Shown: positions 48,281-57,446, numbered from the stretch's first letter. The stretch is DNA of 64,000 nt from Sphingomonadaceae bacterium (GCA_947472735.1 CANJBY010000001.1:165487-229486); one strand, 5' to 3'. Notes: generated from the sequence alone by a model not told the origin. Made by a program: numbers and translations.

Positions 48281-49107
48281 GCGCGGATCAGGGCGATCCG
48301 CTTGCCCGAATCGCCGCCGCACTGGAACGGCTGATCCCAACCGCCGCGCCTGGTGCAGACTGGCTAGCCGCGCCCGCCTATGCCTGGGACGGCAAGTCGG
48401 CGCGAGCGATTCTCCGAATCCAGGCTCCGCCGCTCGAACTGCTCAAGGGTATCGACCAGCAAAAGACCCTGGTGACTGAAAACGTCGCTCGCCTCGCGGC
48501 CGGCCACGCCGCGCATGACATGCTGCTGTGGGGCTCGCGCGGGATGGGCAAGTCGGCGCTGCTGCGCGCTTCGGTTGCTGCCGCGCAATTGGCCGGGAGC
48601 GAACGCATTGCCCTGGTGCAGGTTGCGCAGGACGCGCTGTCCTCGCTGGCAAGTCTGTTTGCAGCGCTCGGCGGGGCGCAGCGGAGCTTTCTGGTGTTCA
48701 TCGATGATCTCGGCTTCGAGGACGGCGACGGCAGCGGCCCGCGCGCCTTGCGCTCGTGGCTGGAAGGCGGGGTCGAGGCGAGGCCCGGCAACGTGCGGTT
48801 GGCAGTCACATCCAATCGCCGCGCGATCGTCGCTCGGCACGCCAGCGAGCAGGACGATCCCCTCAATCCCCGCGATGCGGTTGATGACCGGCTCGCTTTG
48901 GCGGATCGTTTCGGGCTGTCGATCGGCTTCCACAACTGCAGCCAAGACGATTACCTGGCGATCATCGCCGGCTACGCGGCCGCGTTCGGCCTTTCATTCG
49001 AGCAAGGCGATGCGCTGGAATGGTCGCGGCGGCGCGGTGCCCGCTCGGGCCGGGTCGCCTGGCACTATGTAACCGAGCTCGCCGGACGGGCCGGCAAAGC
49101 GCTGTAA
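48277..49107 (+). CDS. DUF815-family ATP-binding protein
   Basis: 276 residues with an AAA-type ATPase core. Walker A is LLWGSRGMGKSALLRAS (residues ~88-104), Walker B is FLVFIDDLGFED, and the C-terminal half is typical of DUF815. The function is unassigned. It starts inside the stop of the acyl-CoA dehydrogenase gene, but the two need not share a pathway. Confidence 0.86.
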   Translation: MSADQGDPLARIAAALERLIPTAAPGADWLAAPAYAWDGKSARAILRIQAPPLELLKGIDQQKTLVTENVARLAAGHAAHDMLLWGSRGMGKSALLRASVAAAQLAGSERIALVQVAQDALSSLASLFAALGGAQRSFLVFIDDLGFEDGDGSGPRALRSWLEGGVEARPGNVRLAVTSNRRAIVARHASEQDDPLNPRDAVDDRLALADRFGLSIGFHNCSQDDYLAIIAGYAAAFGLSFEQGDALEWSRRRGARSGRVAWHYVTELAGRAGKAL

Positions 49108-49114
49108 CGCCGCG

Positions 49115-50563
49115 TTATTCCTCCTCGGGATCCTTGCCGAAGCTGGCTTCGGTCGCCGAATCGATCTGACGTCGCGGCGGCATGTGTGAGGTCACCACCG
49201 GCTTGACCGCAGCCGCCGGCGTGGCGCCCGGCGCCACCACCCGCCAGACAATGCCGGCGGTATCGTCGGTCACCAGCAACGCGCCGTCGGCTGCCTTCGC
49301 GACCCACGTCGGGCGCCCACGGGTCTCGCCCTTGCCGGCGAGGAAGCCGCTCAGCACCGGCTGCGGCAGGCCCTGCGGATTGCCATTGGCATCGAACTTC
49401 ACGAAGACCACGTCATAGCCCGAGGGCGGCGTGCGGTTCCACGAGCCATGCCGGGCGATGAAGGCACCGTTGCCGAAGTTGGAGCCGAGTCGCTCTCCGC
49501 CGGTGACGAAGGCCAGTCCCAGCGCGGCGACGTGCGGTCCCAGCGCGTACTCCGGCTTGCGGGTGTATTCGTTGAGGAACTCCGGCATCGGATCGTTCAC
49601 GCGCCAGTCGATCTGATCCTTCCAGTAGACCCACGGCCACCCGTACTGCGCGCCGACCGGCACATTGGTGAGATAGTCCGGCACCAGATCCGGGCCAAGC
49701 TGGTCGCGTTCGTTGACGGTGGTCCACAGTTCTCCGGTCGAGGGGTTCCAGGCGAGGCCATTGGCATTGCGCAGACCCTCGGCGTAGCGGCGCCGGCTGC
49801 CGGTTCCGAGATTAAGTTCCCAGATCGCGGCGCGGCCGCGCTCTGCCTCCATGCCGTTCTCGCCGATGTTGGAAGAGGAACCGACCGCGATGTAGAGATA
49901 CTTGCCGTCCGGGCTGAGCACGATGTTGCGCATCCAGTGATTGCCCGCCGGGGGCAGATCCATCAGCTTCTTCGGCTCGCCCGCCAGTTTGGTGTCGCCC
50001 AGCGCGTAGTCGAATGACAGCACAGCGTCATGGTTGGTGACATAGAGCTTGCCGTCGCGCCAGGCGAGGCCCGAGGGGGACGCCAGGCCATCGCCCTGGC
50101 GCAGAACGAAGCGTTGCTCTGCTTTTCCGTCGCCGTCGCCGTCACGCAGCAGGACGATCGCGTTGGGTGAGGGAGACCCTGCCCCTACGCGCATGAAGGC
50201 CAGCTTCATGAAGAACCCGGTGATCCCTCCGGGGCCGCCGCCCGGGCCGCCGGTTTCCACCACCAGCACATCGCCGTTTGGCAGGACGTGCATGATACGC
50301 GGGTGATCGAGGCCTTCGGCAAAGCGCGTCACCTCGAGACCGGGCGCCGCCTGCGGCTTCCCGGAGGCACCCCAGCCGATCGACTTGATCAGGTTGATCC
50401 CGGGAACGACCTCGCTGTCGGCTTCGACGAGTATGGGCCGATGTCCCGAAACTTCGTCGACCGTATGCTCGGCCGTGCGCGGATGCAGCAGCCAGGCGAT
50501 GATTCCGACAACGAGAATGAGGATCCCGAGGGCGATGAGCAATTTGCAGGTGCGGTTCGTCAT
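49115..50563 (-). CDS. PQQ-type sugar dehydrogenase (L-sorbosone dehydrogenase-like)
   Basis: A 482-residue protein with one N-terminal membrane helix (LLIALGILILVVGIIAWLL) then a beta-propeller of the glucose/sorbosone dehydrogenase family: LAWRDGKLYVTNHD, YLYIAVGSSSNIGENG, GLRNANGLAWNPSTGELW and FIARHGSWNRTPPSG. The family oxidises sugars in the periplasm using PQQ; no PQQ genes are in the window, so activity may depend on imported PQQ. ATG 50563. Confidence 0.88.
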   Translation of the reverse strand: MTNRTCKLLIALGILILVVGIIAWLLHPRTAEHTVDEVSGHRPILVEADSEVVPGINLIKSIGWGASGKPQAAPGLEVTRFAEGLDHPRIMHVLPNGDVLVVETGGPGGGPGGITGFFMKLAFMRVGAGSPSPNAIVLLRDGDGDGKAEQRFVLRQGDGLASPSGLAWRDGKLYVTNHDAVLSFDYALGDTKLAGEPKKLMDLPPAGNHWMRNIVLSPDGKYLYIAVGSSSNIGENGMEAERGRAAIWELNLGTGSRRRYAEGLRNANGLAWNPSTGELWTTVNERDQLGPDLVPDYLTNVPVGAQYGWPWVYWKDQIDWRVNDPMPEFLNEYTRKPEYALGPHVAALGLAFVTGGERLGSNFGNGAFIARHGSWNRTPPSGYDVVFVKFDANGNPQGLPQPVLSGFLAGKGETRGRPTWVAKAADGALLVTDDTAGIVWRVVAPGATPAAAVKPVVTSHMPPRRQIDSATEASFGKDPEEE

Positions 50564-50625
50564 GGAACGCGAGATAGTCGAGGGCGGGCCTTGCGGCAAC
50601 CGCGCGCGGGTTTAGACTGCCGGGT

Positions 50626-51108
50626 ATGTACGAATTTGCTCCCGACGCAACGCTTCCCAAGCCGGACCTCTATCGGGATCTCGCTGAAGCGGCGCGCGCA
50701 CTGATCGAGGGCGAGCCCGATCCGGTCGCCAACATGGCCAATGTCGCGGCGCTCGTGTGGCAATTCGTGCCGGGGCTCAACTGGGCGGGCTTCTACCGGA
50801 TGATCGAGGGTGAGCTGGTGCTCGGACCCTTCATCGGCAAGCCGGCCTGCATCCGAATTCCGCTGGGACAGGGAGTCTGCGGGGCTGCTGCAGCGCAGGC
50901 CCAGACCCAGCTCGTGCCGGATGTCCACGCCTTCCCCGGCCACATCGCGTGCGATGCGGCAAGCCGCTCGGAACTGGTGGTGCCGGTGATCCGCGCAGGG
51001 CAAGTCGTCGCCGTGATTGACCTCGACAGCCCTGATCCGGCGCGCTTCGACTCGGAGGATTCGGCCGGGATCGAAGCGCTGGCCCGCCTGATCGCCCGCG
51101 CCATCTGA
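50626..51108 (+). CDS. msrC: Free methionine-(R)-sulfoxide reductase (GAF domain)
   Basis: A 160-residue single GAF domain. The three family Cys are present: GKPACIRI, GQGVCGAA and HIACDAASRSE, which form the active site and resolving pair. These enzymes reduce free methionine-R-sulfoxide, using thioredoxin. ATG 50626, divergent from the sugar dehydrogenase. Confidence 0.92.
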   Translation: MYEFAPDATLPKPDLYRDLAEAARALIEGEPDPVANMANVAALVWQFVPGLNWAGFYRMIEGELVLGPFIGKPACIRIPLGQGVCGAAAAQAQTQLVPDVHAFPGHIACDAASRSELVVPVIRAGQVVAVIDLDSPDPARFDSEDSAGIEALARLIARAI

Positions 51109-51241
51109 AACGTCTGGCCTGAACCGTTTCGGGACAGGCGGCCAGAGTCTGGCCGTTCGGGGGACTTGGTTGCCGGCCGCTCGCGATGCTAAATACCGGA
51201 TTAACACCGGGATCCGCCTGGTTCATCGCTAGAGACAAGCC

Positions 51242-51887
51242 ATGCGCACTTTGACCGTTCTTCTCACCGTGGCCGGCTGCGCTGCACTCTGTGCACCGGC
51301 CCAGGCGCAAGAGGCACTGCCCCCGCTCCCGGCCCAACCGGTCATGACGGCAATGCCGGCTCCCCCGGCGCTCCCGCCCGAGCAAGCAGCCGCCTTCGCC
51401 AGAGCGCGTGAGCAATGGCTTGCCGATTGCCGGACCCAGCAGAATCGCGGTCGCGATGGCAGAGTCGGCGGTGCGGTGATTGGGGGTGTGGTTGGCGGCG
51501 TTGCCGGCAACCTCATCGCCGGGCGCGGCGATAGGCAATGCCGAGGACAATCGCCAGGCCAAGGACTATTGCGAGAGCTACCTCGATTACTATTCCCGGC
51601 CCGGCATCGGGGGTTATCCGGGCGGAGCGTACGGTTACCCGGTTGCTCCCGCTGCGGGCGGCTATCCCGCTGGCGCTTATCCTCCTTATGGGTACCCGGC
51701 TTACGGTTATGCCGCTCCCATGATGATGGTGCCGGTCGCCCAGCCGGTCGAGCGCCGGCCCTGCACCAGGACGGTCACGACCGAGGAATGGATCACGGTC
51801 CCGGTTCGTCAACGCCTGATCCCGCGCCGCGCCGCGCCCGACAAGCGCGTGCGGATCGTTCCCGACAAGCGGCTGCGGGCCGACTGA
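51242..51887 (+). pseudogene. Glycine-zipper periplasmic protein, frameshifted
   Basis: The first part is a secreted protein with signal peptide (MRTLTVLLTVAGCAALCAPA) and a glycine zipper (GGAVIGGVVGGVAGNLIAG). After about 51530 the matching sequence continues in another frame: AIGNAEDNRQAKDYCESYLDYY, then a Gly/Tyr/Pro-rich stretch and EEWITVPVRQRLIPRR, ending at 51887. The bases GGGCGCGGCGATAGGC serve both the end of the first part and the GAAIG of the second, as if the second glycine-zipper repeat had been lost or collapsed here. Functions of such proteins are unknown. It overlaps antisense the end of the usher-like gene. Confidence 0.75.
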
Positions 51888-54725
51888 ATCCTTCCCGACG
51901 AGGATCGCCGGCCCGGCAATCGCGGTTCGAGCTGGCGCGGTGGGCGTGGAAGGCGAATTGATCTCGGCACCAAGCGACGCAAAAGCGACGTCGTTTTCTG
52001 AATGCGGGGCCGACACTGGGGCTGCCGCAAGTGCAGGTGCAGGTGCGTCCGACGGCGGGTCTCCATCGGACGCAAGCGACAATCGCAGATCGTACTTGCG
52101 AGTGGGAGTGCCGCGGCTCAGCGTAACATCGCGGACCAGCTCTTCCTTGACCCCCAGCGCACCCGCAACCTCCGGAGAGACCCGCAAGCGGTAGCGGCCA
52201 TAAGGCACCAGATCGAGCATGAAGTAGCCGTCGAACTCGGTCATGCCGTGGGCCACGACCTGGCCCGAAGGGTCGATCAACTGCAGTTCGATCCCTTCCT
52301 TCACTTCTCCGTCCACGCCGCGCACGGTGCCATCCACCTGGCCGGTTGGCGCGAGACCCAGTTCGACTTCCGCAGCGATACCCGGGCGCGGGACGACTAC
52401 CACGCCGCGGCCTTTGGGTTGCAACAGCGGGTCGGGCAGGCTGCTCGGCTCGACGGAGACCAGCACCGGATGGAACGGGCGCAGGTTGTCGACCATCAGT
52501 CGGCCATCGGCGTTTGACAGGCTGGCACCGACGAACAGGCCGCCTTTCACTTCGACGCCTTCGATCGGCGCTTCGCCGGGACCACGGAACCCGTCGCCAT
52601 TGTCGTCGCGGTAGACCGTAACCAGCACCTCGCCGTTCCGGGCGAGCTTGTCAGGCACCATGCGCAGCCCGCCTCGGACCGGATCGGCGCCGATGCTGAA
52701 CAACAGGGACGCGCCGAGCCCATAATTGCCGCGCGTCCCGGCGAGGGCTTCGCCGCGCAGCGCAAAGTGCTCGAACCTCCGGACATAACCCAGCGTGAAA
52801 TCAGCGCGATGTTCCCGCGCAAAGTATTCGCCTGTCGCGCGCAAGGAGCTGCGCTGCGACAAGGCGGTTTCGGCGGTCAGCCGCGCGGTCTCGAACCCCT
52901 GGTACGCCCCGGAAAGACGATAAACCGTCTCGCCGCGCAGTCCGATGTGACCGATGCCGGTATTCGCCATCAGGCCGAGCCGCGTCCCGTCATCATCCGG
53001 GCTTGCCGAGGGGCCGTAGCTGCGGCGGTCGGCGAGATTGGCAGTCAGCGCAACGCCGCGCCCGGTCCACGACCCGCGCAGTAACCATTCGTTAACCTTT
53101 GAGCCATCGCGGGAGACGTGCTGTTCGAACGCAGTCGTCAACGGGAGCCGCCGCTTGCCTAGCTTGAGGTCGTAATCCAGCCGGAATTCGCTGATCCGTC
53201 GGTCATTCGCCGCGACCATTTCGCTTTCAAAGCCGCCCCCGACCCACATCGTCCGGGCTTCGAACTTCACCGGGCCAAGCTGGCCGAGCGTCTGGACCTG
53301 CCAGGCGCGGCCCGAGCCAAGCTCCTGCGCCCCCGAAAGCTCAACGAGCATCGGGCCCAGTGCTTGCCTGAGCGTTCCTTCGATGTAATTGCGACGGCGA
53401 CCATTAAGCAGCAGGCTCTGCCACTCGGCGCCGGCGGTCGTTCTATCCCCGATCCCGCGCTCTACGCCGACCCCCCAGCGCCAACCCGTCAATGGACCGG
53501 CAAATTCATTACGAAAATCAACGAGGTCCTTGCCCTTGTCGATGATTCCAGCCCAGTAAAGCGTCTGGCCTGGCGGTATATTGTTACCGCCAACGGGGAT
53601 CTCGGTTTTGTCGTGGCGCACCTGGCCCTGGGGGCCGTACAGCGCCACGTCGAAACTGTTGTTGCCGAACAGCAGCTCGACATCGTCGAACTGGTAGCGA
53701 CCGTCCCCGCGATCGGCCTGGAACGCCATCAACTGACCGTTGCGATACAGTTCCGCATCCCAACCGGCTGGCAGCTCGCCGCGCAGCGTCGTGACAGAGA
53801 AGCGCGCGGGCTGGTTGATGGGACGGTTGGAGATGAAAACACCGCGACCGACTGCGCTCTGGCCAGTCAGGGCACCGGCAAACGTCGAAACGTCACCTGC
53901 GGCCACCTGGGTGGCCTTCAATGGGCCCAGCAGCTCGCCTTCGGGATCGTAGCGATAGGCCCGCAGGCGCAGGGAGTCTGGCACGCCGGATGCATCCGAC
54001 GCGAAGCGGGCGTCGTAACTCACGCCCAGTGCCTCGCCGCTGGCAAAGGCTTCGTAGCGGACATCGCGGGCTCGGCCGATCCCCCCGCCGCGAACAGCGC
54101 CAATGACCTGGATGTCAACCGACGGGCCGCGCCATAGTTCGTAAGGGACATCCTGCCGTGGCAGCTTCGAGATATCGAAAAGGTTGGTCCGGGCCGAAAG
54201 TCGCGCAGCGCGACTTCTGCGCTCGATCGCCTCGAGGAACGGGAGCTTGCGGTCGGTTTCGATCACGACCCTCAGATTCGTGAGATCGGGGCGCAGCGTC
54301 ACCCCGAACCATTTCGACAAGGCCCCCAGGTTTGCGCACCAACCCTCCGGCGTGTCGAGCACATCACTGGTGCCGAGTGCACCGCCAATGTTCACGGTTT
54401 GTACCGTATTTGCTTCACGATCGAGGTCGAAGTGCTCGCTTTCCGAAAATATCCAGCCAGTTGCGCGGCGCGACTTCTTGTCGAGCCGCACCGGCAGATC
54501 CAGCGCCTGGATGAGGTCCGCCATGTCGACGCAGACGCCGGCGGGGGTCTGGTATCCGCGCACCGTGTCGCCGAGACGGTAGGAGCCGCTATTGAGTTCG
54601 AGCAGCAGCTGGTCGTCCTCGGTCGGCTGCCAGCCTTGCGCCGCCGCTCCGCCTGAAGCGCCAACGCCAGCGGCCGCCGCGAGTATCGCGACGGCTTGGT
54701 GCAGCGTTGGCAGGCGTGACGTCAT
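51513..54725 (-). CDS. Usher-like outer-membrane protein with Ig-like C-terminal repeats
   Basis: A 1070-residue protein with a signal peptide (residues 1-28). The first ~250 residues hold a domain with VCVDMADLIQALDLPVRLD. A beta-rich usher-like region follows (AELYRNGQLMAFQ, FDDVELLFGNNSFDVALYGP), then two carboxypeptidase-regulatory-like modules (VTVYRDDNGDGFRGPGEAPI; EFDGYFMLDLVPYGRYRLRV). It sits behind a chaperone and a DUF4402 pilin, so it probably exports that pilin. The last ~125 residues (51513-51887) are antisense to the glycine-zipper gene and low in similarity to anything expected, so the true end may lie near 51900. Confidence 0.75.
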   Translation of the reverse strand: MTSRLPTLHQAVAILAAAAGVGASGGAAAQGWQPTEDDQLLLELNSGSYRLGDTVRGYQTPAGVCVDMADLIQALDLPVRLDKKSRRATGWIFSESEHFDLDREANTVQTVNIGGALGTSDVLDTPEGWCANLGALSKWFGVTLRPDLTNLRVVIETDRKLPFLEAIERRSRAARLSARTNLFDISKLPRQDVPYELWRGPSVDIQVIGAVRGGGIGRARDVRYEAFASGEALGVSYDARFASDASGVPDSLRLRAYRYDPEGELLGPLKATQVAAGDVSTFAGALTGQSAVGRGVFISNRPINQPARFSVTTLRGELPAGWDAELYRNGQLMAFQADRGDGRYQFDDVELLFGNNSFDVALYGPQGQVRHDKTEIPVGGNNIPPGQTLYWAGIIDKGKDLVDFRNEFAGPLTGWRWGVGVERGIGDRTTAGAEWQSLLLNGRRRNYIEGTLRQALGPMLVELSGAQELGSGRAWQVQTLGQLGPVKFEARTMWVGGGFESEMVAANDRRISEFRLDYDLKLGKRRLPLTTAFEQHVSRDGSKVNEWLLRGSWTGRGVALTANLADRRSYGPSASPDDDGTRLGLMANTGIGHIGLRGETVYRLSGAYQGFETARLTAETALSQRSSLRATGEYFAREHRADFTLGYVRRFEHFALRGEALAGTRGNYGLGASLLFSIGADPVRGGLRMVPDKLARNGEVLVTVYRDDNGDGFRGPGEAPIEGVEVKGGLFVGASLSNADGRLMVDNLRPFHPVLVSVEPSSLPDPLLQPKGRGVVVVPRPGIAAEVELGLAPTGQVDGTVRGVDGEVKEGIELQLIDPSGQVVAHGMTEFDGYFMLDLVPYGRYRLRVSPEVAGALGVKEELVRDVTLSRGTPTRKYDLRLSLASDGDPPSDAPAPALAAAPVSAPHSENDVAFASLGAEINSPSTPTAPARTAIAGPAILVGKDSVGPQPLVGNDPHALVGRGAARDQALTNRDRDPFLGRDRPGAGPALDRLGDRHHHHGSGITVSRVPIRRISASGIAARSGSNRVTVRSARITPDAGPGIVIEVALAIVLGLAIVLGIAYRRARR

Positions 54726-54763
54726 GGGTTCAAAGGTTTCAGTCTGCTGAAAATATTACGCAA

Positions 54764-55612
54764 TTATGGAAGGCGAGCATCAAGGCCGGCGATCAGCTTC
54801 CCGCCGTTCTCCGGCAGCTCGCGGTATTCGACCCGCACCGGGCCGTGGAGCTTGGTCAGTTGCTCAGCCGTGACCGGCAGATCGAGCTTGCGGTCAGTGA
54901 GTTCGGCATAGATTGCGATCCCTCGCGAGAGCACGAGCGGTTCGCGCGAGCCCGGCGCAGTCACCCGGATCTCACCGTAAAGCGAGCGCTGGCCGGTACG
55001 GCTCATTGCCAGAGACATCTCGCCGCCTTTGCCTTCCGGCCGCACCGAGATGCTGTTGATTGTCGCCGCAGCGGAAAGCGGCCCCTTGCGGACGATCAGC
55101 GGGATCGTAATTCCGTAGATCGGGGTTAGTCGAATGCTGAGGCCGGACGGGGGAGCCTGCGGATCGGCTGCGGCAGCGACCGGAGCGGGTTCAGGCACTG
55201 CAGCAAAGCGCATGTGCACGCGATACTCACCGGCCGGGAGTTCCGCTGGGGGACGCACGTTTATGCGCACCGCTTGCGGTTGGCCTGGCTGCAGGGTGAT
55301 TCGCCGCGGAGCGTAGGTCACCATGGCCAGTGCCGCCTTTTCTGCGGGACTGGCCTCGGTAAGCGGCACGTCAACAATGTCGCCATCGGGCGTCATGCGG
55401 CGCAATTCCAGCGTGATTCGATAAGTAGCCTGGCGTTCGCCGATGTTGCTGAGCACCACTTGCTTGCTGCCAGCTCCGTCCACAATTACGCGTGTCGGCG
55501 CAACCAGAAGATCGCCCTGTGCCCGCGCCGCCCCCGGCCATGCTGCACCACAGGCAGCGGCAAGAAGAAACCCGCCCAGCTCTGCGGGAAGCTGCATTCC
55601 ACCAAGTGTCAT
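54764..55612 (-). CDS. PapD-like fimbrial chaperone
   Basis: A 282-residue periplasmic protein with a signal peptide (to about residue 31, PGAARA) and an Ig-like chaperone fold: DLLVAPTRVIVDG, KQVVLSNIGERQATYRI, and PGQPQAVRINVRPP before a region ending in RLTPIYGITIPLIVRKG, the conserved cleft strand. It would hold pilin subunits for the usher. ATG 55612; ATG 55597 (MQLPAEL) is equally possible. Lies between pilin and usher genes. Confidence 0.85.
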   Translation of the reverse strand: MTLGGMQLPAELGGFLLAAACGAAWPGAARAQGDLLVAPTRVIVDGAGSKQVVLSNIGERQATYRITLELRRMTPDGDIVDVPLTEASPAEKAALAMVTYAPRRITLQPGQPQAVRINVRPPAELPAGEYRVHMRFAAVPEPAPVAAAADPQAPPSGLSIRLTPIYGITIPLIVRKGPLSAAATINSISVRPEGKGGEMSLAMSRTGQRSLYGEIRVTAPGSREPLVLSRGIAIYAELTDRKLDLPVTAEQLTKLHGPVRVEYRELPENGGKLIAGLDARLP

Positions 55613-55640
55613 CTGGTTCGCCCCGGAGTTGGTAAACTAG

Positions 55641-55659
55641 CCGGGGGACACTCCCCCGG
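55641..55659 (-). terminator. Intercistronic hairpin before the chaperone gene
   Basis: CCGGGGG pairs with CCCCCGG over 7 bp with a 5-nt loop, between the pilin and chaperone genes. In the minus direction it is followed by CTAGTTTACC, so it could be a weak attenuator or an RNA end stabiliser. Confidence 0.45.
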
Positions 55660-55700
55660 TAGAATCCCCTACTTCCTAGGACGAGAGGGTTAATTTCCGG

Positions 55701-56276
55701 CTAACCGTAACCCGTTGCGCGCCCTGCCCAGACACACGAAGGCCGCGCCCGAGTATCCCGGACGCGGCCTCGATGTGCGTTCAATTGCGCAGTATGACTT
55801 ACTGGTACGGTGAACGAACCCGAGTAGGCACCAGCAACCTGGGTTGCGCCGACGTGCAGCGTGCCACCGACTTCGAACGCGCTCGCGCCAGCCGCCAGCG
55901 TCGTGCCGAACGGATAACCGATCGAGAAGCCGTCGAGCGTCATGGTGTTCGTCCCACCATCCGACAGGCTGACTGAAGGCGTGGTGATGGTGGCGGCATA
56001 TGCAACGCCGGCAGTGCCCGCCACGTCGAAAGCAGCCGAAGTAGGCGCGCCGGTGCAGACCAGAAGGGCGGAACAGGTCACGTTGCCGTTCGAAGCAATG
56101 GCAACCGTACCTGCGCCATTTGCAGCGATCTGGCCGAAGTCGAGCGAACGAGTCGGCGCGACAGTCAGCGTGGTGAGGATTTCAGCAGTTGCGGTACCGT
56201 TGGCGGTAGTAGCAGCCTGAGCGCCTGTTGCGGCGAGAACGGCGGCCAGGGCCGCGAGACGGATCGTGTTACGCAT
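55701..56276 (-). CDS. DUF4402 pilin-like surface protein (3' end probably frameshifted)
   Basis: As read, 191 residues: signal peptide (MRNTIRLAALAAVLAATGAQA), then an all-beta DUF4402 domain (NGTATAEILTTLTVAPTRSLDFGQI, one Cys pair in CSALLVC, and the C-terminal AGAYSGSFTV). DUF4402 proteins usually end soon after this strand with something like V-x-YQ. Here the frame instead reads on for ~30 residues through the terminator hairpin, while one frame over the sequence gives PYQ and TAA at 55799-55801. A small deletion near 55808 is likely. Start ATG 56276. It is the major subunit candidate of the chaperone-usher cluster. Confidence 0.75.
   Translation of the reverse strand: MRNTIRLAALAAVLAATGAQAATTANGTATAEILTTLTVAPTRSLDFGQIAANGAGTVAIASNGNVTCSALLVCTGAPTSAAFDVAGTAGVAYAATITTPSVSLSDGGTNTMTLDGFSIGYPFGTTLAAGASAFEVGGTLHVGATQVAGAYSGSFTVPVSHTAQLNAHRGRVRDTRARPSCVWAGRATGYG
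55740..55770 (-). terminator. Strong hairpin terminator behind the pilin gene
   Basis: AGGCCGCGTCCG pairs with CGGGCGCGGCCT (12 bp, one G-U, 7-nt loop), followed on the minus strand by TCGTGTGTC. It lies 3' of an out-of-frame TAA at 55799-55801, suggesting the pilin really ends there. Confidence 0.62.
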
Positions 56277-56474
56277 GAATTTCTGGTCCCTTACAAGCAA
56301 TCTTTACCCCCGCAGCGCCTGCAGGAGGCGCCACTCGAAAGGACGGGCATGCCGCCGTTCGCAGCACCGCTTGTAGAGAGCAGTCCTTCCCGGATTGCTG
56401 GTAAAGGTGGTTACCACGGGCCGGCCGAAAATTAACAAATTGCGCCGAGCCGCTTAGGGAAACTCCCGTAGAAG

Positions 56475-57446
56475 CTATATTCCGCCGCCTGTCAGTCGCT
56501 GGCAGATCAGGTCAAGCTGATCGAGCGAGCGGTAACGTATTGTAACAGCACCCGAACGCGGATCGGAATCGGCGTTTATTCGCACGGACAAGCCGAGGAA
56601 TTCTTCGAGGTGCGCCTGTACTGCGGCAATATCAGCCGAATCAGCATCACCGCTCTGGCTGCGCGCGCGGCGTGGCTTGCTGGTTTCACGCAGGCCGCGG
56701 CGCACCAGCGCTTCCACCTCGCGCACCGAAAGCCGCCGGGTCACGGCCGCCTCGGCCAGCGCAGCCGCATCATTCACGCCGATCAGTGCTCGCGCGTGGC
56801 CCATCGACAAGCTGCCGGCTTCGACCAGCCCGATCACGCTGTCGGGCAGCTGCAGCAGGCGCTGGAAGTTGGCGACGTGGCTGCGCGACTTGTCGACCAT
56901 CTTGGCGATGTCGGCCTGGGTCATGCCCTCACCCTCAGCGAGACGGTGATAGGCGCGCGCTTCTTCAATCGGATTAAGGTCTTCGCGCTGCAAATTTTCA
57001 ATCAGCGCCAGCGCAGTTACTTCGCGTTCGCTGAGGTCGCGGATTAATGCTGGAATTTCATGAAGTTGCGCGCGCTGGGCCGCACGCCAACGGCGCTCAC
57101 CCGCGACGAGTTGGTAACGGCCGGGCCCCAATGGCCGGACGATCACCGGCTGGATCACGCCGCGCGCCGCGATGGACGCGGCCAGTTCATCGAGCGCCGC
57201 GTCATCGAAAAAGCGGCGTGGCTGGTCCGGGTGCGGTTCGATCGCCGCCACCGGCAGTTGTGCCAGGCCCCCCGAGTTTGCCCGTGAACCTGCCTCTCCG
57301 GTCAGATCCGAGCCGGAGGTGACCAATGGCTCCTCGCGCCTTGTCTCCCCCAGCAAGGCGCCAAGCCCGCGCCCGAGGCCGAGTGGTTTGCGCTTCGCCG
57401 TCGGCGCTGGCGGCGCGGGCATGCGAATTACCGGATCGTCGCTCAT
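56475..57446 (-). CDS. parB: Chromosome-partitioning protein ParB
   Basis: A 323-residue CTPase and DNA clamp that loads at parS. The N-terminal region contains LGRGLGALLGE, the CTP-binding segment contains GERRWRAAQRA (box II), and the helix-turn-helix follows (TQADIAKMVDKSRSHVANFQRL). A C-terminal dimer domain ends at SLDQLDLICQRL. The ATG overlaps the parA stop by 4 nt. Two perfect parS sites lie 0.8 and 3.3 kb upstream. Confidence 0.96.
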   Translation of the reverse strand: MSDDPVIRMPAPPAPTAKRKPLGLGRGLGALLGETRREEPLVTSGSDLTGEAGSRANSGGLAQLPVAAIEPHPDQPRRFFDDAALDELAASIAARGVIQPVIVRPLGPGRYQLVAGERRWRAAQRAQLHEIPALIRDLSEREVTALALIENLQREDLNPIEEARAYHRLAEGEGMTQADIAKMVDKSRSHVANFQRLLQLPDSVIGLVEAGSLSMGHARALIGVNDAAALAEAAVTRRLSVREVEALVRRGLRETSKPRRARSQSGDADSADIAAVQAHLEEFLGLSVRINADSDPRSGAVTIRYRSLDQLDLICQRLTGGGI

